Below, piece after piece: positions 16,305-26,600 of a DNA stretch of 53,712 nt. The stretch spans positions 1 through 53,712 of the forward strand of contig JBNRMR010000022.1 of assembly GCA_050309705.1 (NCBI GenBank), given 5' to 3'. The notes under the pieces are model-generated. The model worked only from the letters and a program-made list of their open reading frames with translations, did not search any database and had not been told where the DNA came from. How positions within the stretch are numbered: the stretch's first letter is position 1; each line of letters starts with the position of its first letter. The translations under genes and the position numbers were made by a program. This stretch comes from JBNRMR01 sp050309705. GTDB lineage: Bacteria > Bacillota > Clostridia > Christensenellales > UBA1750.

Positions 16305-17123
16305 ATGAACAGTCTTTCAATACTAAACAGAAACTTCTGCGACTTAAATCCGCTTCTTTGCGGCTGGGAGCAATGCGCACCCTCCCACAGCTATGGGCCT
16401 GCGGTAAGGGAGTATCACCTTTTCCATTATATAATTTCGGGCGAAGGCTCGTTTTTTCGAAACGGCCAGGAAATACCGCTGCGCCGGGGGCAGATGTTTC
16501 TTATACGCCCGGGGGAGATCACTTTCTACAAGGCAGATTCTGAAAATCCCTGGAGCTATGCATGGATAGGCTTTGACGGGCAGCGTTGCCGCGAGCTCCT
16601 TGATCTTTCGCCCTTCAAAAATGACTGCGCCGTCGCCGACGTCCCCTACCTGGGCAATATCTTTTCAGAGCTTAAAAACAATGGCAATATGTCACCTGGC
16701 GCGGAGCTGCATGTTCTTGGCAAGCTCTATGAAATATTTGCTTTGATGGAGGACAGCGGCTCCTCGGGAGCGGGCGGATATGTGCAAAGGGCAGAGGATT
16801 TCATGCGCGCTAACTACTCAATGCCCGTCAGCATCGGCGACATCGCTGCCATGATCGGAATCGACAGGCGCTATCTCTGCCGCATCTTTTCTGCGCAAAA
16901 AGGCCGTTCACCCAAGGACTTCCTGACCGCCCTCAGACTTGAAAAAGCCGCCGCACTCCTGCAAAGCGGCGCCTCAGTGGCTGGCGCGGCAAAGAATGTG
17001 GGCTACGATGACGCCTTCAACTTCTCAAAGATATTCAAGAAAAAGTATGGCGTTGCGCCGTCACTGTACAAAAACGCGCAGTTAGCTGCCCCTAGTGATC
17101 CGATTATAAAACGCAAAAACTAG
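16305..17123 (+). CDS. AraC-family transcriptional regulator with N-terminal sugar-binding cupin
   Basis: The 272-residue protein has the classic one-component layout. Residues ~20-110 form an AraC-type cupin (YHLFHYIISGEGSFFRNG, RRGQMFLIRPGEITFY). Residues ~165-262 form the two helix-turn-helix motifs: MPVSIGDIAAMIGIDRRYLCRIF and GASVAGAAKNVGYDDAFNFSKIFKKKYGVAPS. GGAGAGGAAAGC precedes the ATG. It is divergent from the GH4 gene and shares its 140-bp control region, so it probably senses the released sugar and activates that gene; inference from position. Confidence 0.9.
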   Translation: MNSLSILNRNFCDLNPLLCGWEQCAPSHSYGPAVREYHLFHYIISGEGSFFRNGQEIPLRRGQMFLIRPGEITFYKADSENPWSYAWIGFDGQRCRELLDLSPFKNDCAVADVPYLGNIFSELKNNGNMSPGAELHVLGKLYEIFALMEDSGSSGAGGYVQRAEDFMRANYSMPVSIGDIAAMIGIDRRYLCRIFSAQKGRSPKDFLTALRLEKAAALLQSGASVAGAAKNVGYDDAFNFSKIFKKKYGVAPSLYKNAQLAAPSDPIIKRKN

Positions 17124-17143
17124 AAGCGGCGCAAGCGCCGCTT
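17124..17143. terminator. Bidirectional terminator between the AraC regulator and spoVT
   Basis: AAGCGGCGC and GCGCCGCTT make a perfect 9-bp stem around AA, immediately after the araC stop codon, and are followed by CTTAAGA. It lies 24 bases from the end of the convergent spoVT. Confidence 0.65.
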
Positions 17144-17167
17144 CTTAAGATACTGTGTAAGCTCCCG

Positions 17168-17722
17168 TTATGATTCCATCTGCCGACTGACAAAGCCCGC
17201 TGCGGTTTCGCAAACCTTAAGCTCCGTATCGCCCATGCTGGCGTTCTCCTCCTTGGACAGGAGAATCACCGCGCCCACGGGATCGCCATCGACAATTATT
17301 GGGGTTATGACCTGAGCGGTATAGACCATGCTTTCATCGGCATCGGCGGTAACCGGGACAAAACCGCCATCCTTTCTGCTGGCAATATGTGTGCGCCTGT
17401 TTTTCATTATGTTTTCCATCTCAGGAGAAACTGCCTTGTCGAACAGCTCCTTTTTGGGGGCGCCTGAAGCGGAGATTATCAGGTCCTTATCGCTGATGCA
17501 GGCCACATGCCCAAGCGCTCTGTAAAGCGACTCGGTATATTCCTTCGCGAAATTGGAAAGCTCCCCAACGGGCGAATATTTTTTTAATATGACCTCGCCG
17601 TCCCTATCGGTGAATATTTCCAGGGGGTCTCCTTCCCGGATTCTAAGCGTCCGCCTGATCTCCTTGGGAATTACCACGCGGCCAAGCTCATCAATACGCC
17701 TTACTATTCCTGTTGCTTTCAT
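17168..17722 (-). CDS. spoVT: Stage V sporulation protein T, AbrB-type regulator
   Basis: Transcription factor that tunes forespore sigma-G gene expression in spore formers. The 184 residues split into an N-terminal AbrB swapped-hairpin DNA-binding domain (GIVRRIDELGRVVIPKEIRR, LEIFTDRDGEVILKKY) and a C-terminal GAF-like domain from about residue 60 (HVACISDKDLIISASGAPKK, AQVITPIIVDGDPVGAVILL). The length and two-domain layout match SpoVT, not the shorter AbrB/Abh. A TAGGAGGC site precedes the ATG. A sigma-G-like promoter lies just upstream. Strong evidence that the host sporulates. Confidence 0.96.
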   Translation of the reverse strand: MKATGIVRRIDELGRVVIPKEIRRTLRIREGDPLEIFTDRDGEVILKKYSPVGELSNFAKEYTESLYRALGHVACISDKDLIISASGAPKKELFDKAVSPEMENIMKNRRTHIASRKDGGFVPVTADADESMVYTAQVITPIIVDGDPVGAVILLSKEENASMGDTELKVCETAAGFVSRQMES

Positions 17723-17757
17723 AAAAAAGCCTCCTAAACGCTTGTTGTTTTCACTGC

Positions 17758-17788
17758 TAGTATCAGCTTGCGCGGAGGCTTTTATACA
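17758..17788 (-). promoter_or_regulatory. Sigma-G-like promoter of spoVT
   Basis: On the minus strand TGTATA (17783-17788) is followed after 18 bases by GATACTA (17758-17764). The forespore sigma-G consensus is about TGNATA and CATACTA with a similar spacer, so the match is six of six informative -35 bases apart from N, and six of seven at -10. spoVT is a known sigma-G target. Confidence 0.6.
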
Positions 17789-17825
17789 TTTATTGAGATT
17801 TTTCTTTTTGCGGAAAATGGCTGTA

Positions 17826-19022
17826 TTAGTTCAGAATATCCTCGAATATTGTAACTTCCGCGTTAGAAGTTATTGCCAGCAAGTAAAAATCATATATGGT
17901 TTGCCTGTTTTTTTCCAGCGCAGATCTTTCAAGAACCTTAAACGCCTCATCCTCAGACGCGGCGTCCTCGGGCTGAATGCTCCTTACTCGCTTCACGATG
18001 TAATAGCCGTCGTTTGCGCCCACCAGCTCGGAGGCAACCTGGCCATCCTCGGTGAGACTAAGGGCGGCGTCCTTGAGCTGCGGGTAAATTTCTTCGTTGT
18101 GTTCGCTTATGCAATAGCCCTTGCCTTGGGGCAGGTTTTCGATATCATAATAGCCGCCGTTGCCAATCTCCCTTTGAACAGACTTAAAATCCTCCCCGGC
18201 AAGCACTCTGGCAAGAACAGATTCCGCATTCTGCTCAATCTGCGAAAGGTATTCTTTGAGCTTCGCCTCATATTTTCCGTCCTGATCTCGCTGAAGCTGG
18301 TTCAACTCCAGCTCCTTTTCGGAGTCCAGGGGAACTAAGATCCATTCATACAGGGAAAATCCCTCCGGGACTGTGGTGAGAAGTATCTCGTTATTCCAAG
18401 CGCTTGGAAAAAAAGCCGGCATCGCTTCCATATCGGCCCTCAGCTCGTAGTCATAGTCCTCGTATTCCAGTCTGATATCCTGTTCGCTTACCTCAATGCC
18501 GGCCGTCACATGGCTTTTGTGCCGATCTTCCATCACATTAAGCTTCAGCCTGTTGGCAATGCCCTCCACAGTCACGCCGTTTTGCGCCATAAACTGGACA
18601 AGCGCCGCTTCGGCCTGCTGATCCGTCATGTCGCCCATATATTCCCTGTATGTCGCCTTCTGGTTTTCATACTCCTGCTCCGCCGCAAGGAGTATCCCCT
18701 CTTCCTCCTCCTGTGTGAACTGGTCCAGACCCATCTCCTCGATCTCCTGGCGAAGCACTGTCTTTTCGATTATGGAGTGGAGGAACTGGGCTCTCAGCTC
18801 TGCGTTAAGGCTCATATTTTCCTCAGCGTCCAGGTCCACATCCTCATTGTAAAGGTAAAATTCCTTGACATTATTATATTGGGCCTCGAATTCACCCAAA
18901 GTGAGCTCAGTGCCGTTGATGGTGGCAACCACAGCGCTGGGGGATTTTTTGTTTATCCCCGAACAGCCCGCAAGAATAAGCGCACACAGCAATATGCATA
19001 ATAATTTAGTAATTTTATTCAT
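17826..19022 (-). CDS. PrsA-like lipoprotein, SurA-N / PpiC-type peptidyl-prolyl isomerase
   Basis: Predicted extracytoplasmic foldase anchored by lipid to the outer face of the membrane. The start at 19022 gives a lipoprotein signal (MNKITKLLCILLCALILAGC) with the lipobox Cys at residue 20. A SurA_N-like helical region follows (VVATINGTELTLGEFEAQY, NAELRAQFLHSIIEKTVLRQ), and a parvulin-like segment sits near the C-terminus (LARVLAGEDFKSVQREIGNGG, LKDAALSLTEDGQVASELV). The parvulin part is short and diverged, so catalytic activity is uncertain. The 398-residue length is longer than Bacillus PrsA. It lies about 100 bases upstream of spoVT with its own promoter, divergent from uvrB. Confidence 0.8.
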   Translation of the reverse strand: MNKITKLLCILLCALILAGCSGINKKSPSAVVATINGTELTLGEFEAQYNNVKEFYLYNEDVDLDAEENMSLNAELRAQFLHSIIEKTVLRQEIEEMGLDQFTQEEEEGILLAAEQEYENQKATYREYMGDMTDQQAEAALVQFMAQNGVTVEGIANRLKLNVMEDRHKSHVTAGIEVSEQDIRLEYEDYDYELRADMEAMPAFFPSAWNNEILLTTVPEGFSLYEWILVPLDSEKELELNQLQRDQDGKYEAKLKEYLSQIEQNAESVLARVLAGEDFKSVQREIGNGGYYDIENLPQGKGYCISEHNEEIYPQLKDAALSLTEDGQVASELVGANDGYYIVKRVRSIQPEDAASEDEAFKVLERSALEKNRQTIYDFYLLAITSNAEVTIFEDILN

Positions 19023-19129
19023 TTTCCCGCAATTCCTCCACATTTATGGCTAAAAAGATCACGCCATGTTTGTCAGCGGCCTTTCCACAGGGCCCGCCAA
19101 TCCGCAATTTTCGCAAAATGCTAAACATA

Positions 19130-19158
19130 TTATACTCCAAGAAAAAAGCACTTGCAAT
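19130..19158 (-). promoter_or_regulatory. Promoter of the PrsA-like lipoprotein gene
   Basis: On the minus strand TTGCAA (19153-19158) and TATAAT (19130-19135) are 17 bases apart, giving a start about 100 bases before the gene. Confidence 0.7.
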
Positions 19159-19231
19159 CTTGCCCGCACACTGATAACGCTTATTCTGTTAATAAATTGT
19201 TAAAACCGCCGCAGTTTTGTCGAACATCAGT

Positions 19232-19261
19232 TTGACAGCGGATAAACCTGTGTGGTAAAAT
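19232..19261 (+). promoter_or_regulatory. Promoter of uvrB
   Basis: TTGACA (19232-19237) and TAAAAT (19256-19261) are 18 bases apart, about 24 bases before the uvrB start. No convincing LexA box was seen, though GAACATCAGTTTG just upstream could be a degenerate one. Confidence 0.65.
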
Positions 19262-19284
19262 TGAGTTCTATCCGGAGGTGTGCT

Positions 19285-21321
19285 ATGTCAAAATTTATCC
19301 TCAAATCCGATTACAAGCCCTGCGGGGATCAGCCCTTGGCCATAGATGCTTTGACGGAAGGAGTGCTTAATGGCGAGGCCGCACAGATACTCCTGGGCGT
19401 CACCGGCTCCGGCAAGACCTTCACAATGGCGAATATAATTGAAAGGGTGCAGCGCCCCACTCTGGTGCTGGCCCACAACAAAACCTTGGCTGCCCAGCTT
19501 TGCGGCGAGTTCCGGGAATTCTTTCCGGACAGCATGGTGGGCTATTTTGTCAGCTATTACGATTATTACCAGCCGGAGGCATATATTTCCTCAACGGACA
19601 CATACATCGAAAAGGATGCCGCCATCAACGACGAGATAGACCGCCTGCGCCACAGCGCCACTGCCGCCTTGACAGAGCGCAGAGACGTCATCATCGTGGC
19701 TTCCGTCTCCTGCATATATTCAATGGGCGACCCTGCAGAATACACCAGGAGCGCCATCTCCATCCGCGAGGGCATGCGCCTTGACAGAGAGGATTTCCTT
19801 ATCCGCCTGGTGGAGCAGCAGTACGAGCGCAACGATTTCGACCTTAAGCGCGGCACATTCCGCGTGCGGGGCGACGCCGTGGACGTCTTCCCCTCCTCAA
19901 GCGAAAAGACCATCTTCCGGGTGGAATTCTTCGGCGATGAGATAGAGCGCATTGCCCATGTGGACGCCCTCACCGGCAATGTGAAGCAATATCTCGCCCA
20001 CGAGATAATCTTCCCCGCCACTCACTACGCCACCAACAGGGATATGCTGGAGAACGCCATCGCCCAGATACAGCGGGATCTGGACATTCGCGTCAAAGAG
20101 CTGGAAGAGGATGGCAGAGCCCTTGAGGCCTACCGCCTTAAGCAGCGCACCAATTACGACATCGAAATGCTGATGGAACTGGGCATGTGCCCCGGAATTG
20201 AAAACTATTCCCGCTATTTTGACGGCCGAAAGCCCGGCGAGGCCCCCTACACCCTGCTGGACTATTTCCCCGACGATTTTCTGATGTTCATTGACGAATC
20301 CCACCAGACCATCCCGCAGGTTCGGGCCATGTTCAACGGCGACTATGCCCGAAAGAAGAACCTGATCGACTACGGCTTCCGTCTCCCCTCCGCCTTCGAC
20401 AACAGGCCTCTTCGTTTCGACGAATTTTGCTCCAAGCTGGGCCAGACGGTGTATGTCAGCGCAACGCCGGCCAAGTACGAGCGGGAGCTGGCAGGAGACA
20501 ATGTGGTGGAGCAGATAATCCGCCCCACGGGCCTTCTTGATCCGGAGATCATCGTGAAACCGGCCACCGGTCAGGTTGACGATCTTCTGGGCGAGATAAA
20601 CGACGTGGTGGCAAAAGGCCACAAGGTGCTGGTCACCACTTTAACTAAGCGGATGGCCGAAAACTTAAGCGAATATTTCGAGGAGATTGGAATAAGGGTT
20701 CGCTATCTTCACAGCGATGTGGATACCCTTGAGCGTATGGAGATTATCCGCGATTTGCGCTTAGGCGAGTTTGACGTGCTTGTGGGCATAAATCTCCTGC
20801 GTGAGGGGCTTGACATCCCCGAAGTGGCCCTCGTGGCCATTTTGGACGCGGATAAGGAGGGCTTTTTGCGCTCGGAGACATCGCTTATACAGACCGTCGG
20901 TCGTGCGGCCAGAAATGTGGAGGGTCGAGTCGTCATGTACGCAGACAATTTAACCGACTCCATGCGCAGAGCCATAGACGAAACAAACCGCAGGCGCGCC
21001 GTTCAGATGGAGTATAACCATGTGCATGGCATCACCCCTGAGTCCATACGCAAGGCTGTGCGTGACCTCCTGGAGATCACCCGCAAAGCCGACGATGAGT
21101 CTGTTTCTGGCATGAGCCCGGAAGAACTGCAAATGGCACTCATGCATCTGGAGGATGAGATGCTGAGCGCCGCCGCCAATCTGGACTTTGAAAAGGCGGC
21201 GAAGCTTCGCGATAAGATGCTTGCCCTCAAGGAAGGCAGGGACCCGGACGGAGAAAAGGGAACGAAATCCCGCATGGGGCGAAAACAGCAAAGGGGCAAG
21301 CGCCGAAGCGCTAGAAAATAG
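19285..21321 (+). CDS. uvrB: UvrABC excinuclease subunit B
   Basis: Damage-verifying helicase subunit of nucleotide excision repair; works with UvrA and UvrC, neither in the window. The 678-residue length is standard. Walker A GVTGSGKTFT starts at residue 38, the DNA-clamping beta-hairpin YYDYYQPEAYI lies near residue 93, FIDESH is the DEAD-type Walker B, VSATPAKYE and GINLLREGLDIPEVALV with QTVGRAARN are helicase motifs III-VI, and a C-terminal UVR motif (ALMHLEDEMLSAAANLDFEKAAKLRD) binds UvrC. The tail is very basic. The ATG at 19285 follows GGAGGTG; the 11 extra upstream codons in frame lie over the promoter and are excluded. Confidence 0.98.
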   Translation: MSKFILKSDYKPCGDQPLAIDALTEGVLNGEAAQILLGVTGSGKTFTMANIIERVQRPTLVLAHNKTLAAQLCGEFREFFPDSMVGYFVSYYDYYQPEAYISSTDTYIEKDAAINDEIDRLRHSATAALTERRDVIIVASVSCIYSMGDPAEYTRSAISIREGMRLDREDFLIRLVEQQYERNDFDLKRGTFRVRGDAVDVFPSSSEKTIFRVEFFGDEIERIAHVDALTGNVKQYLAHEIIFPATHYATNRDMLENAIAQIQRDLDIRVKELEEDGRALEAYRLKQRTNYDIEMLMELGMCPGIENYSRYFDGRKPGEAPYTLLDYFPDDFLMFIDESHQTIPQVRAMFNGDYARKKNLIDYGFRLPSAFDNRPLRFDEFCSKLGQTVYVSATPAKYERELAGDNVVEQIIRPTGLLDPEIIVKPATGQVDDLLGEINDVVAKGHKVLVTTLTKRMAENLSEYFEEIGIRVRYLHSDVDTLERMEIIRDLRLGEFDVLVGINLLREGLDIPEVALVAILDADKEGFLRSETSLIQTVGRAARNVEGRVVMYADNLTDSMRRAIDETNRRRAVQMEYNHVHGITPESIRKAVRDLLEITRKADDESVSGMSPEELQMALMHLEDEMLSAAANLDFEKAAKLRDKMLALKEGRDPDGEKGTKSRMGRKQQRGKRRSARK

Positions 21322-21526
21322 CTTTCATTTTCGCCTGAAGGGTTTTGTTTTTCCGCGGCCATAGTCGCCGTGGATGGAATAGCTATCGCGCTAACTTAAC
21401 TCTAAGCGGAAAATGAAACTATATCAACAGCCGTCTGGCAAAACCGCAGCCTTCGCCATCAGCTATGGATAATCATCAAACTTGGCGAGCCGTCTTTTTC
21501 AATATTTACCCAAAAACAAAGAAAAC

Positions 21527-21556
21527 TTGAAAGTTTCTGTGGTTTAGTAGTATAAT
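21527..21556 (+). promoter_or_regulatory. Promoter of the murC-pth-mfd run
   Basis: TTGAAA (21527-21532) and TATAAT (21551-21556) are separated by 18 bases, about 30 bases upstream of murC. The remainder of the gap 21322-21526 shows no gene. Confidence 0.7.
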
Positions 21557-21583
21557 TTATTGATATTACTTTGAAAGCAGGTC

Positions 21584-22969
21584 TTGCATTTGGTGGATAT
21601 AAACAGTTTTAAAGGGAAAGTGCTGCACTTTATCGGCATTGGCGGCTCCAGCATGAGCGGCCTTGCCAGGCTAATGATAAGCAGGGGCTATCTGGTTCGC
21701 GGCTCAGACCAATCAGATTCCTATTCAACCCGCGCCCTTCAAAACGAGGGCGTGACGGTCAGAATAGGCCATGATGCCCAGAATGTGCACGGCGCGGATC
21801 TGATCATATACACCGCCGCCGCCGCACCAGACAATGTGGAGAGGCTTGAGGCGGCAAGGCTTCAGATACCCAGTCTTGAGCGCAAGGAGCTATTGGGGCA
21901 GATCAGCAATGCCTACTCCCGGTCGGTTGCCATCAGCGGCACCCACGGCAAGACAACCACCACCTCCATGCTGGCCCAGGTGCTGGTGGAGGTGGGCATG
22001 GACCCAAACATCCACATCGGCGGCGTGCTGGACGCAATCGGCGGCAGCGTACGCACCGGCAATGGCGATATATTCGTGACGGAAGCGGACGAGTTTGCTC
22101 GCAGCTTTCTGGAGCTAAATCCCACCATTTCAATCATTTTGAACATAGACGCAGATCATCTTGACTGCTACAAGGACATAGACGACATCCAGCGGACCTT
22201 CCTTCAGTTCGCCAAAAGGCTGCCGAAAGACGGGGTTTTGATCATCTGCGGAGATGACGCCCGCTGCGTTCAGGTTGCTAAGGATTCGGGAAGAAATTAC
22301 CTGACCTTTGGCAAAGACCCCTCCTTTGACTACTCATTCGCCAACGAAGTGATCGACGAAAACGCTTGCTATAGCTTCGACCTTATGCGCTCCGGCGAAA
22401 AGATAAGCCGGGTGAACCTTGCCGTGCCGGGGATGCACAGCGTCATCGATGCCCTGGCAGTCTTTGCCTGCGCCGACAGATTGGGCGTCCATCTCGCCGA
22501 AGCTGTGAGGATAATGTCCGCCTTTAAGGGAGCCCATAGGCGTTTTGAGCTGACCGGCATTGTAAACGGCGTTCGTCTTTACCATGACTACAGCCACAAC
22601 CCCAGCGAATATAAGACTGTGGTGCCAATCGCCGCGCATCTGCCCCACAATAGGCTGTATATCGTTTTCCAGCCCCACACCTATTCCCGCTCAAAGGCTC
22701 TCATCGACGACTTTGGCCCCTCATTTGTCGGTGCTGACGAGGTGCTTATCACCGATATATATGCCGCAAGAGAGAAGGATCCCGGCGATATCCACTCCCG
22801 GATGCTGATAGAAAAGATGCAGGGAAACGGCTACAAAATTGTCTACTGCCCGGGCTTTAAGGAGTGCGATGAGTATCTTCGCGCCAACTGGCAGGAGGGC
22901 GATATCGTTTTGACTGTGGGCTGCGGCAATGTGAACGTTTTGAACGACATTTTGGCCGAAGAAAGATAA
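21584..22969 (+). CDS. murC: UDP-N-acetylmuramate-L-alanine ligase
   Basis: Adds L-alanine to UDP-MurNAc in peptidoglycan precursor synthesis. The 461 residues have the three Mur ligase domains: VLHFIGIGGSSMSGLARLM (UDP-binding Rossmann start), ISGTHGKTTTTSMLAQ (ATP loop, about residue 119), EADEF, NIDADHLDCY, HRRFE, YHDYSHNPSE and FQPHTYSR. No ATG is available near the start: TTG at 21584, TTG at 21590 or GTG at 21593 are all possible, and the AGCAGGT sequence at about 21576-21582 fits 21590 or 21593 at least as well. The first gene of a tight murC-pth-mfd run. Confidence 0.96.
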   Translation: MHLVDINSFKGKVLHFIGIGGSSMSGLARLMISRGYLVRGSDQSDSYSTRALQNEGVTVRIGHDAQNVHGADLIIYTAAAAPDNVERLEAARLQIPSLERKELLGQISNAYSRSVAISGTHGKTTTTSMLAQVLVEVGMDPNIHIGGVLDAIGGSVRTGNGDIFVTEADEFARSFLELNPTISIILNIDADHLDCYKDIDDIQRTFLQFAKRLPKDGVLIICGDDARCVQVAKDSGRNYLTFGKDPSFDYSFANEVIDENACYSFDLMRSGEKISRVNLAVPGMHSVIDALAVFACADRLGVHLAEAVRIMSAFKGAHRRFELTGIVNGVRLYHDYSHNPSEYKTVVPIAAHLPHNRLYIVFQPHTYSRSKALIDDFGPSFVGADEVLITDIYAAREKDPGDIHSRMLIEKMQGNGYKIVYCPGFKECDEYLRANWQEGDIVLTVGCGNVNVLNDILAEER

Positions 22970-22991
22970 AGGATAGCAAAGGAAACAAAAG

Positions 22992-23588
22992 ATGCATATC
23001 GTTTTAGGTCTTGGAAACTATGGTGCAAAATATGAGCATACATGGCATAACGCCGGCTGTGACAGCCTGAATATATTGGCCCAGCGAAACGGCATCAAGC
23101 TAATTAAACGCCGTTTCAAGGCTCTTTACGGCGAGGGCAGGATCGGCGGGCAGAGGGTGCTTTTGGCGTTCCCGCAGACATATATGAACCTTTCCGGCGA
23201 CTGTGCAGTTGAGCTTGCCGGATATTTCGGCGTTCCTTCACAGAAAATAATCGTGATATATGACGACGTTGACCTGCCCAAGGGCGTGCTTCGCATACGT
23301 CCCCATGGCAGCGCCGGCAGCCACAACGGAATGCGCTCACTTGTGGAAAGGCTGGAAACACAGGATTTTCCCAGGGTTCGAGTGGGCATTGGCGGCCCTC
23401 CTGAGCGCATGGACATCAGCGATTTCGTAACCTCCAAAGTACCCAAAGAAGATTGGGAGCTTATGTTTAAGGCCTATACGGCAGCGGCAATGGCGGCTGA
23501 GGAGGTAATCACAAACGGCATCGAAAAAGCGATGTCCCTTTACAACGGCTTTGGAAAGACAGAAAAAGCGGAAAAGGAGCCTGTTTAA
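22992..23588 (+). CDS. pth: Peptidyl-tRNA hydrolase
   Basis: Releases peptides from prematurely dropped peptidyl-tRNA, recycling tRNA. The 198 residues match bacterial Pth: VLGLGNYGAKYEHTWHNAG contains the conserved Asn and catalytic His (residue about 20), FPQTYMNLSG and IVIYDDVDLPKGVLRIRPHGSAGSHNG include the catalytic Asp and conserved Gly/His-Asn, and RVRVGIGGPPERMD follows. The family usually has GNPG where this has GNYG. AAAGGAAA lies upstream of the ATG. It is 22 bases after murC and 20 bases before mfd, as often seen in Firmicutes. Confidence 0.97.
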   Translation: MHIVLGLGNYGAKYEHTWHNAGCDSLNILAQRNGIKLIKRRFKALYGEGRIGGQRVLLAFPQTYMNLSGDCAVELAGYFGVPSQKIIVIYDDVDLPKGVLRIRPHGSAGSHNGMRSLVERLETQDFPRVRVGIGGPPERMDISDFVTSKVPKEDWELMFKAYTAAAMAAEEVITNGIEKAMSLYNGFGKTEKAEKEPV

Positions 23589-23608
23589 TAAATATTTGAG
23601 GTAACAGC

Positions 23609-26600
23609 ATGCAATTTGAACTGAAACCGCAGCAGATAATTCTGGATGCGGTGAAAAACGCCGATTCCTTCCGGGAACTGGCAAAAAAAGCAGAGCGCGG
23701 CATATGGCCGATCGCTCTTTTTGGGCTTCCCCCAGGCGCGCGCGCGGCAATTATCGCCGCTTTGCAGAGCGAGCTGTCTTTCCCTTCGGGCGGGGTGAAG
23801 ATCGTCTTCGCCGCCCAGGACAACGCCGGCGCTCTGGAGGTCTATGACGACGTTTCAAAGCTATGCGAAAGGTCTGTGCTGCTTCCCGCCAAGGAGAAGA
23901 TCGTATTCGGCGCCAAGGCCCAGAGCAAGGATGTTATGTTTTCCCGCTTGAGTGCACTGCACAAAATTGCCTGCGGCAAGGCGGACGTAGTCATCTGTTC
24001 GGCCCAGGCTCTTTTGACCCCCATGATTCCCCCGGAAGTATTGCTTGCCCATTCAAGAAATCTAAATGTCGGCGATATCGTGGACATCGACGGCCTTTGC
24101 GACCATCTGGCAAAATCCGGCTATGAGCCCTGCGACATAGTGGAAAGCCGGGGGCAGTTCGCCAGGCGCGGCGGCATCGTGGACATATACCCCGTTGGGC
24201 AGATAGATGCGGTTCGCATAGAGTTCTTTGATGATGAGATCGACACCATCAGGAGGCTTGACGCCGCCTCCCAGAGATCCAGCGGCAATGTGGATGAAGT
24301 GACGGTCATCCCCGCCACAGAGACGATAATTGAAGGCGTCCATTCCTCCGGCGCTCTTTTTGCCATCAGAAACGAAATTGACAAAGCTTCCCGGCAGTTT
24401 CCCAAGGAACCGTCGCCCCTTCCGCCCTCCCTTGACCTGGATGGCCTTGACGAAGACATGGACGATCTCGGTGAAGAGCTTCCCTCTCTTTGGGAGATGA
24501 AGCCCCTGGCAGAGCCAAAGAAGCGTCTTCACACTTTGGAGCGCCACTATGAGAGCCTTGAAAGCGGCCAGCGCTTCAGTGAAATAGAGCTTTATCTGCC
24601 CTTTGTATATGGAAAAGCCGCCACTTTGTTTGAATATATGGACGCCGTTTACATGCTGGATGAGCCCGCCCGGGCAAAGGAGCGCTGCGAAAAGGCCTAT
24701 GATGAGTTTGCGGCTGAACACGAAGCCGCCCAAAAGTCCGGCGAGGCGCTGCCTTCTTTTGGCGCGCTGATGCGAAGCTGGCAGTTCATTGCCGGGCAAA
24801 GCGAAACAAGGCAGGTTATCACATTGAACGAGCTTATGGTGCAAAGCCCCGGCATCAGCCCCAGGGCGGTAATCAAGCTGGACGGCGCATCCCCTCCGGT
24901 CTATCACGGCCGGTTTGATCTGCTGGGCGAGGATCTTTTGCATTATAAAAAGAGCGGCTATAAAATTGCTCTGCTGACGGGCGGCTCCACCCGCTCGCAA
25001 AGGCTTTTGGATAGTCTGGAGAAAAGCGGCGTGGAAGCCTTCCCCCTTCAGACCCAGACTGAGCTTTCCCCCGGCCAGGTGGCGCTTTTGCCCCTGAACC
25101 TATCCGCTGGTTTTTCCCTTTCCGGTCCAAAGCTGCTGGCTCTGAGCGAAAACGACATCTTTGGAAGTTCCAAAAGACGCTCATCCACTGGGAAGAGCCA
25201 CCCAGGCCAGAGGATTAAGGCCTTCACAGACCTGCATGTGGGCGACTTCGTTGTCCACGATTCCCATGGTGTGGGCGTATACGAGGGCATGGCCAAGCTG
25301 GAGGTGGAAGGAAAGCTGCGGGATTATCTGCACATCAGATACAACGGCACCGACATGCTCTACATACCCACCGACCAAATGGACAGGGTGCAAAAGTACA
25401 TTGGCAGCCAGGAAAAAGCGCCAGCCTTAAGCAAGCTGGGCAGCGGCGACTGGGAGCGGCAGAAGAACAGGGTGCGCAAGAGCGTGCGCCAGATGGCCTT
25501 CGACCTTGTGGCCCTTTACGCCCAACGCCAGCAAAACCCCGGCTTCGCCTTTTCGAAGGACACGCCTTGGCAAAGGGAGTTTGAGGACAGCTTCCCTTAT
25601 GAGGAAACGCCTGACCAGCTTCGAAGCATCGCGGAGATAAAAGCCGACATGGAAAGCCCTATTTGTATGGACCGCCTTCTCTGCGGTGATGTGGGCTACG
25701 GCAAGACGGAGGTGGCTCTTCGCGCCGCCTTCAAAGCGGTGATGGACGGCAAGCAAGTGGCGTTTTTGGCCCCCACCACATTATTGGCCCACCAGCATCA
25801 CCAGACGATATTGGAAAGGTTCAAGGGCTTCCCCGTCACAGCCAAAGTGCTCTCCCGCTTCAGGACACCGGCGGAGCAAAGGGCAATCGTGAAGGAAGTG
25901 AACGAGGGCGGCGTGGATATAATCGTGGGCACCCACAGGCTTTTAAACAAGGACCTTGAGTATAAAGACCTTGGGCTGCTGATAGTCGATGAGGAGCAAC
26001 GTTTTGGCGTTGCACACAAAGAGCAGATTAAAAACTTCAAAAAAAGCGTGGACGTTCTGACCCTCTCCGCAACGCCCATACCGAGGACATTGCACATGTC
26101 CATGGTGGGCATAAGGGATATGTCCACAATCGAAACCCCGCCGGAGGAGCGGCTGCCAGTGATGACATATGTGAGCGAATACAATCCCATGACGGTTTCC
26201 GACGCCATAATGCGGGAAATCGGACGGGGCGGGCAGGTGTATTTCGTCTATAACAGGGTCGCATCAATAGACCGCTTCGCCCAGCATCTGCGCCAGATTG
26301 TCCCCGAGGCGCGGATCGCCATCGCCCACGGGCAGATGAACGAACGGCTTTTGGAGGATGTGATGGCGGACTTCATGGAAAAAAAGTTTGACGTGCTGCT
26401 CTGTTCGGCGATAATCGAGTCCGGCCTGGACATTCCCTCCGTCAACACAATGATAATCTTCGACTCCGACCGCTTCGGCCTTTCACAGCTTTACCAGCTT
26501 CGAGGAAGGGTGGGCCGCTCCAGCAGGCTGGCCTATTGCCATCTGACTGTGCGGGAAAATAAGATAATCACCGAAACGGCACAGAAAAGGCTGGCAGCCA

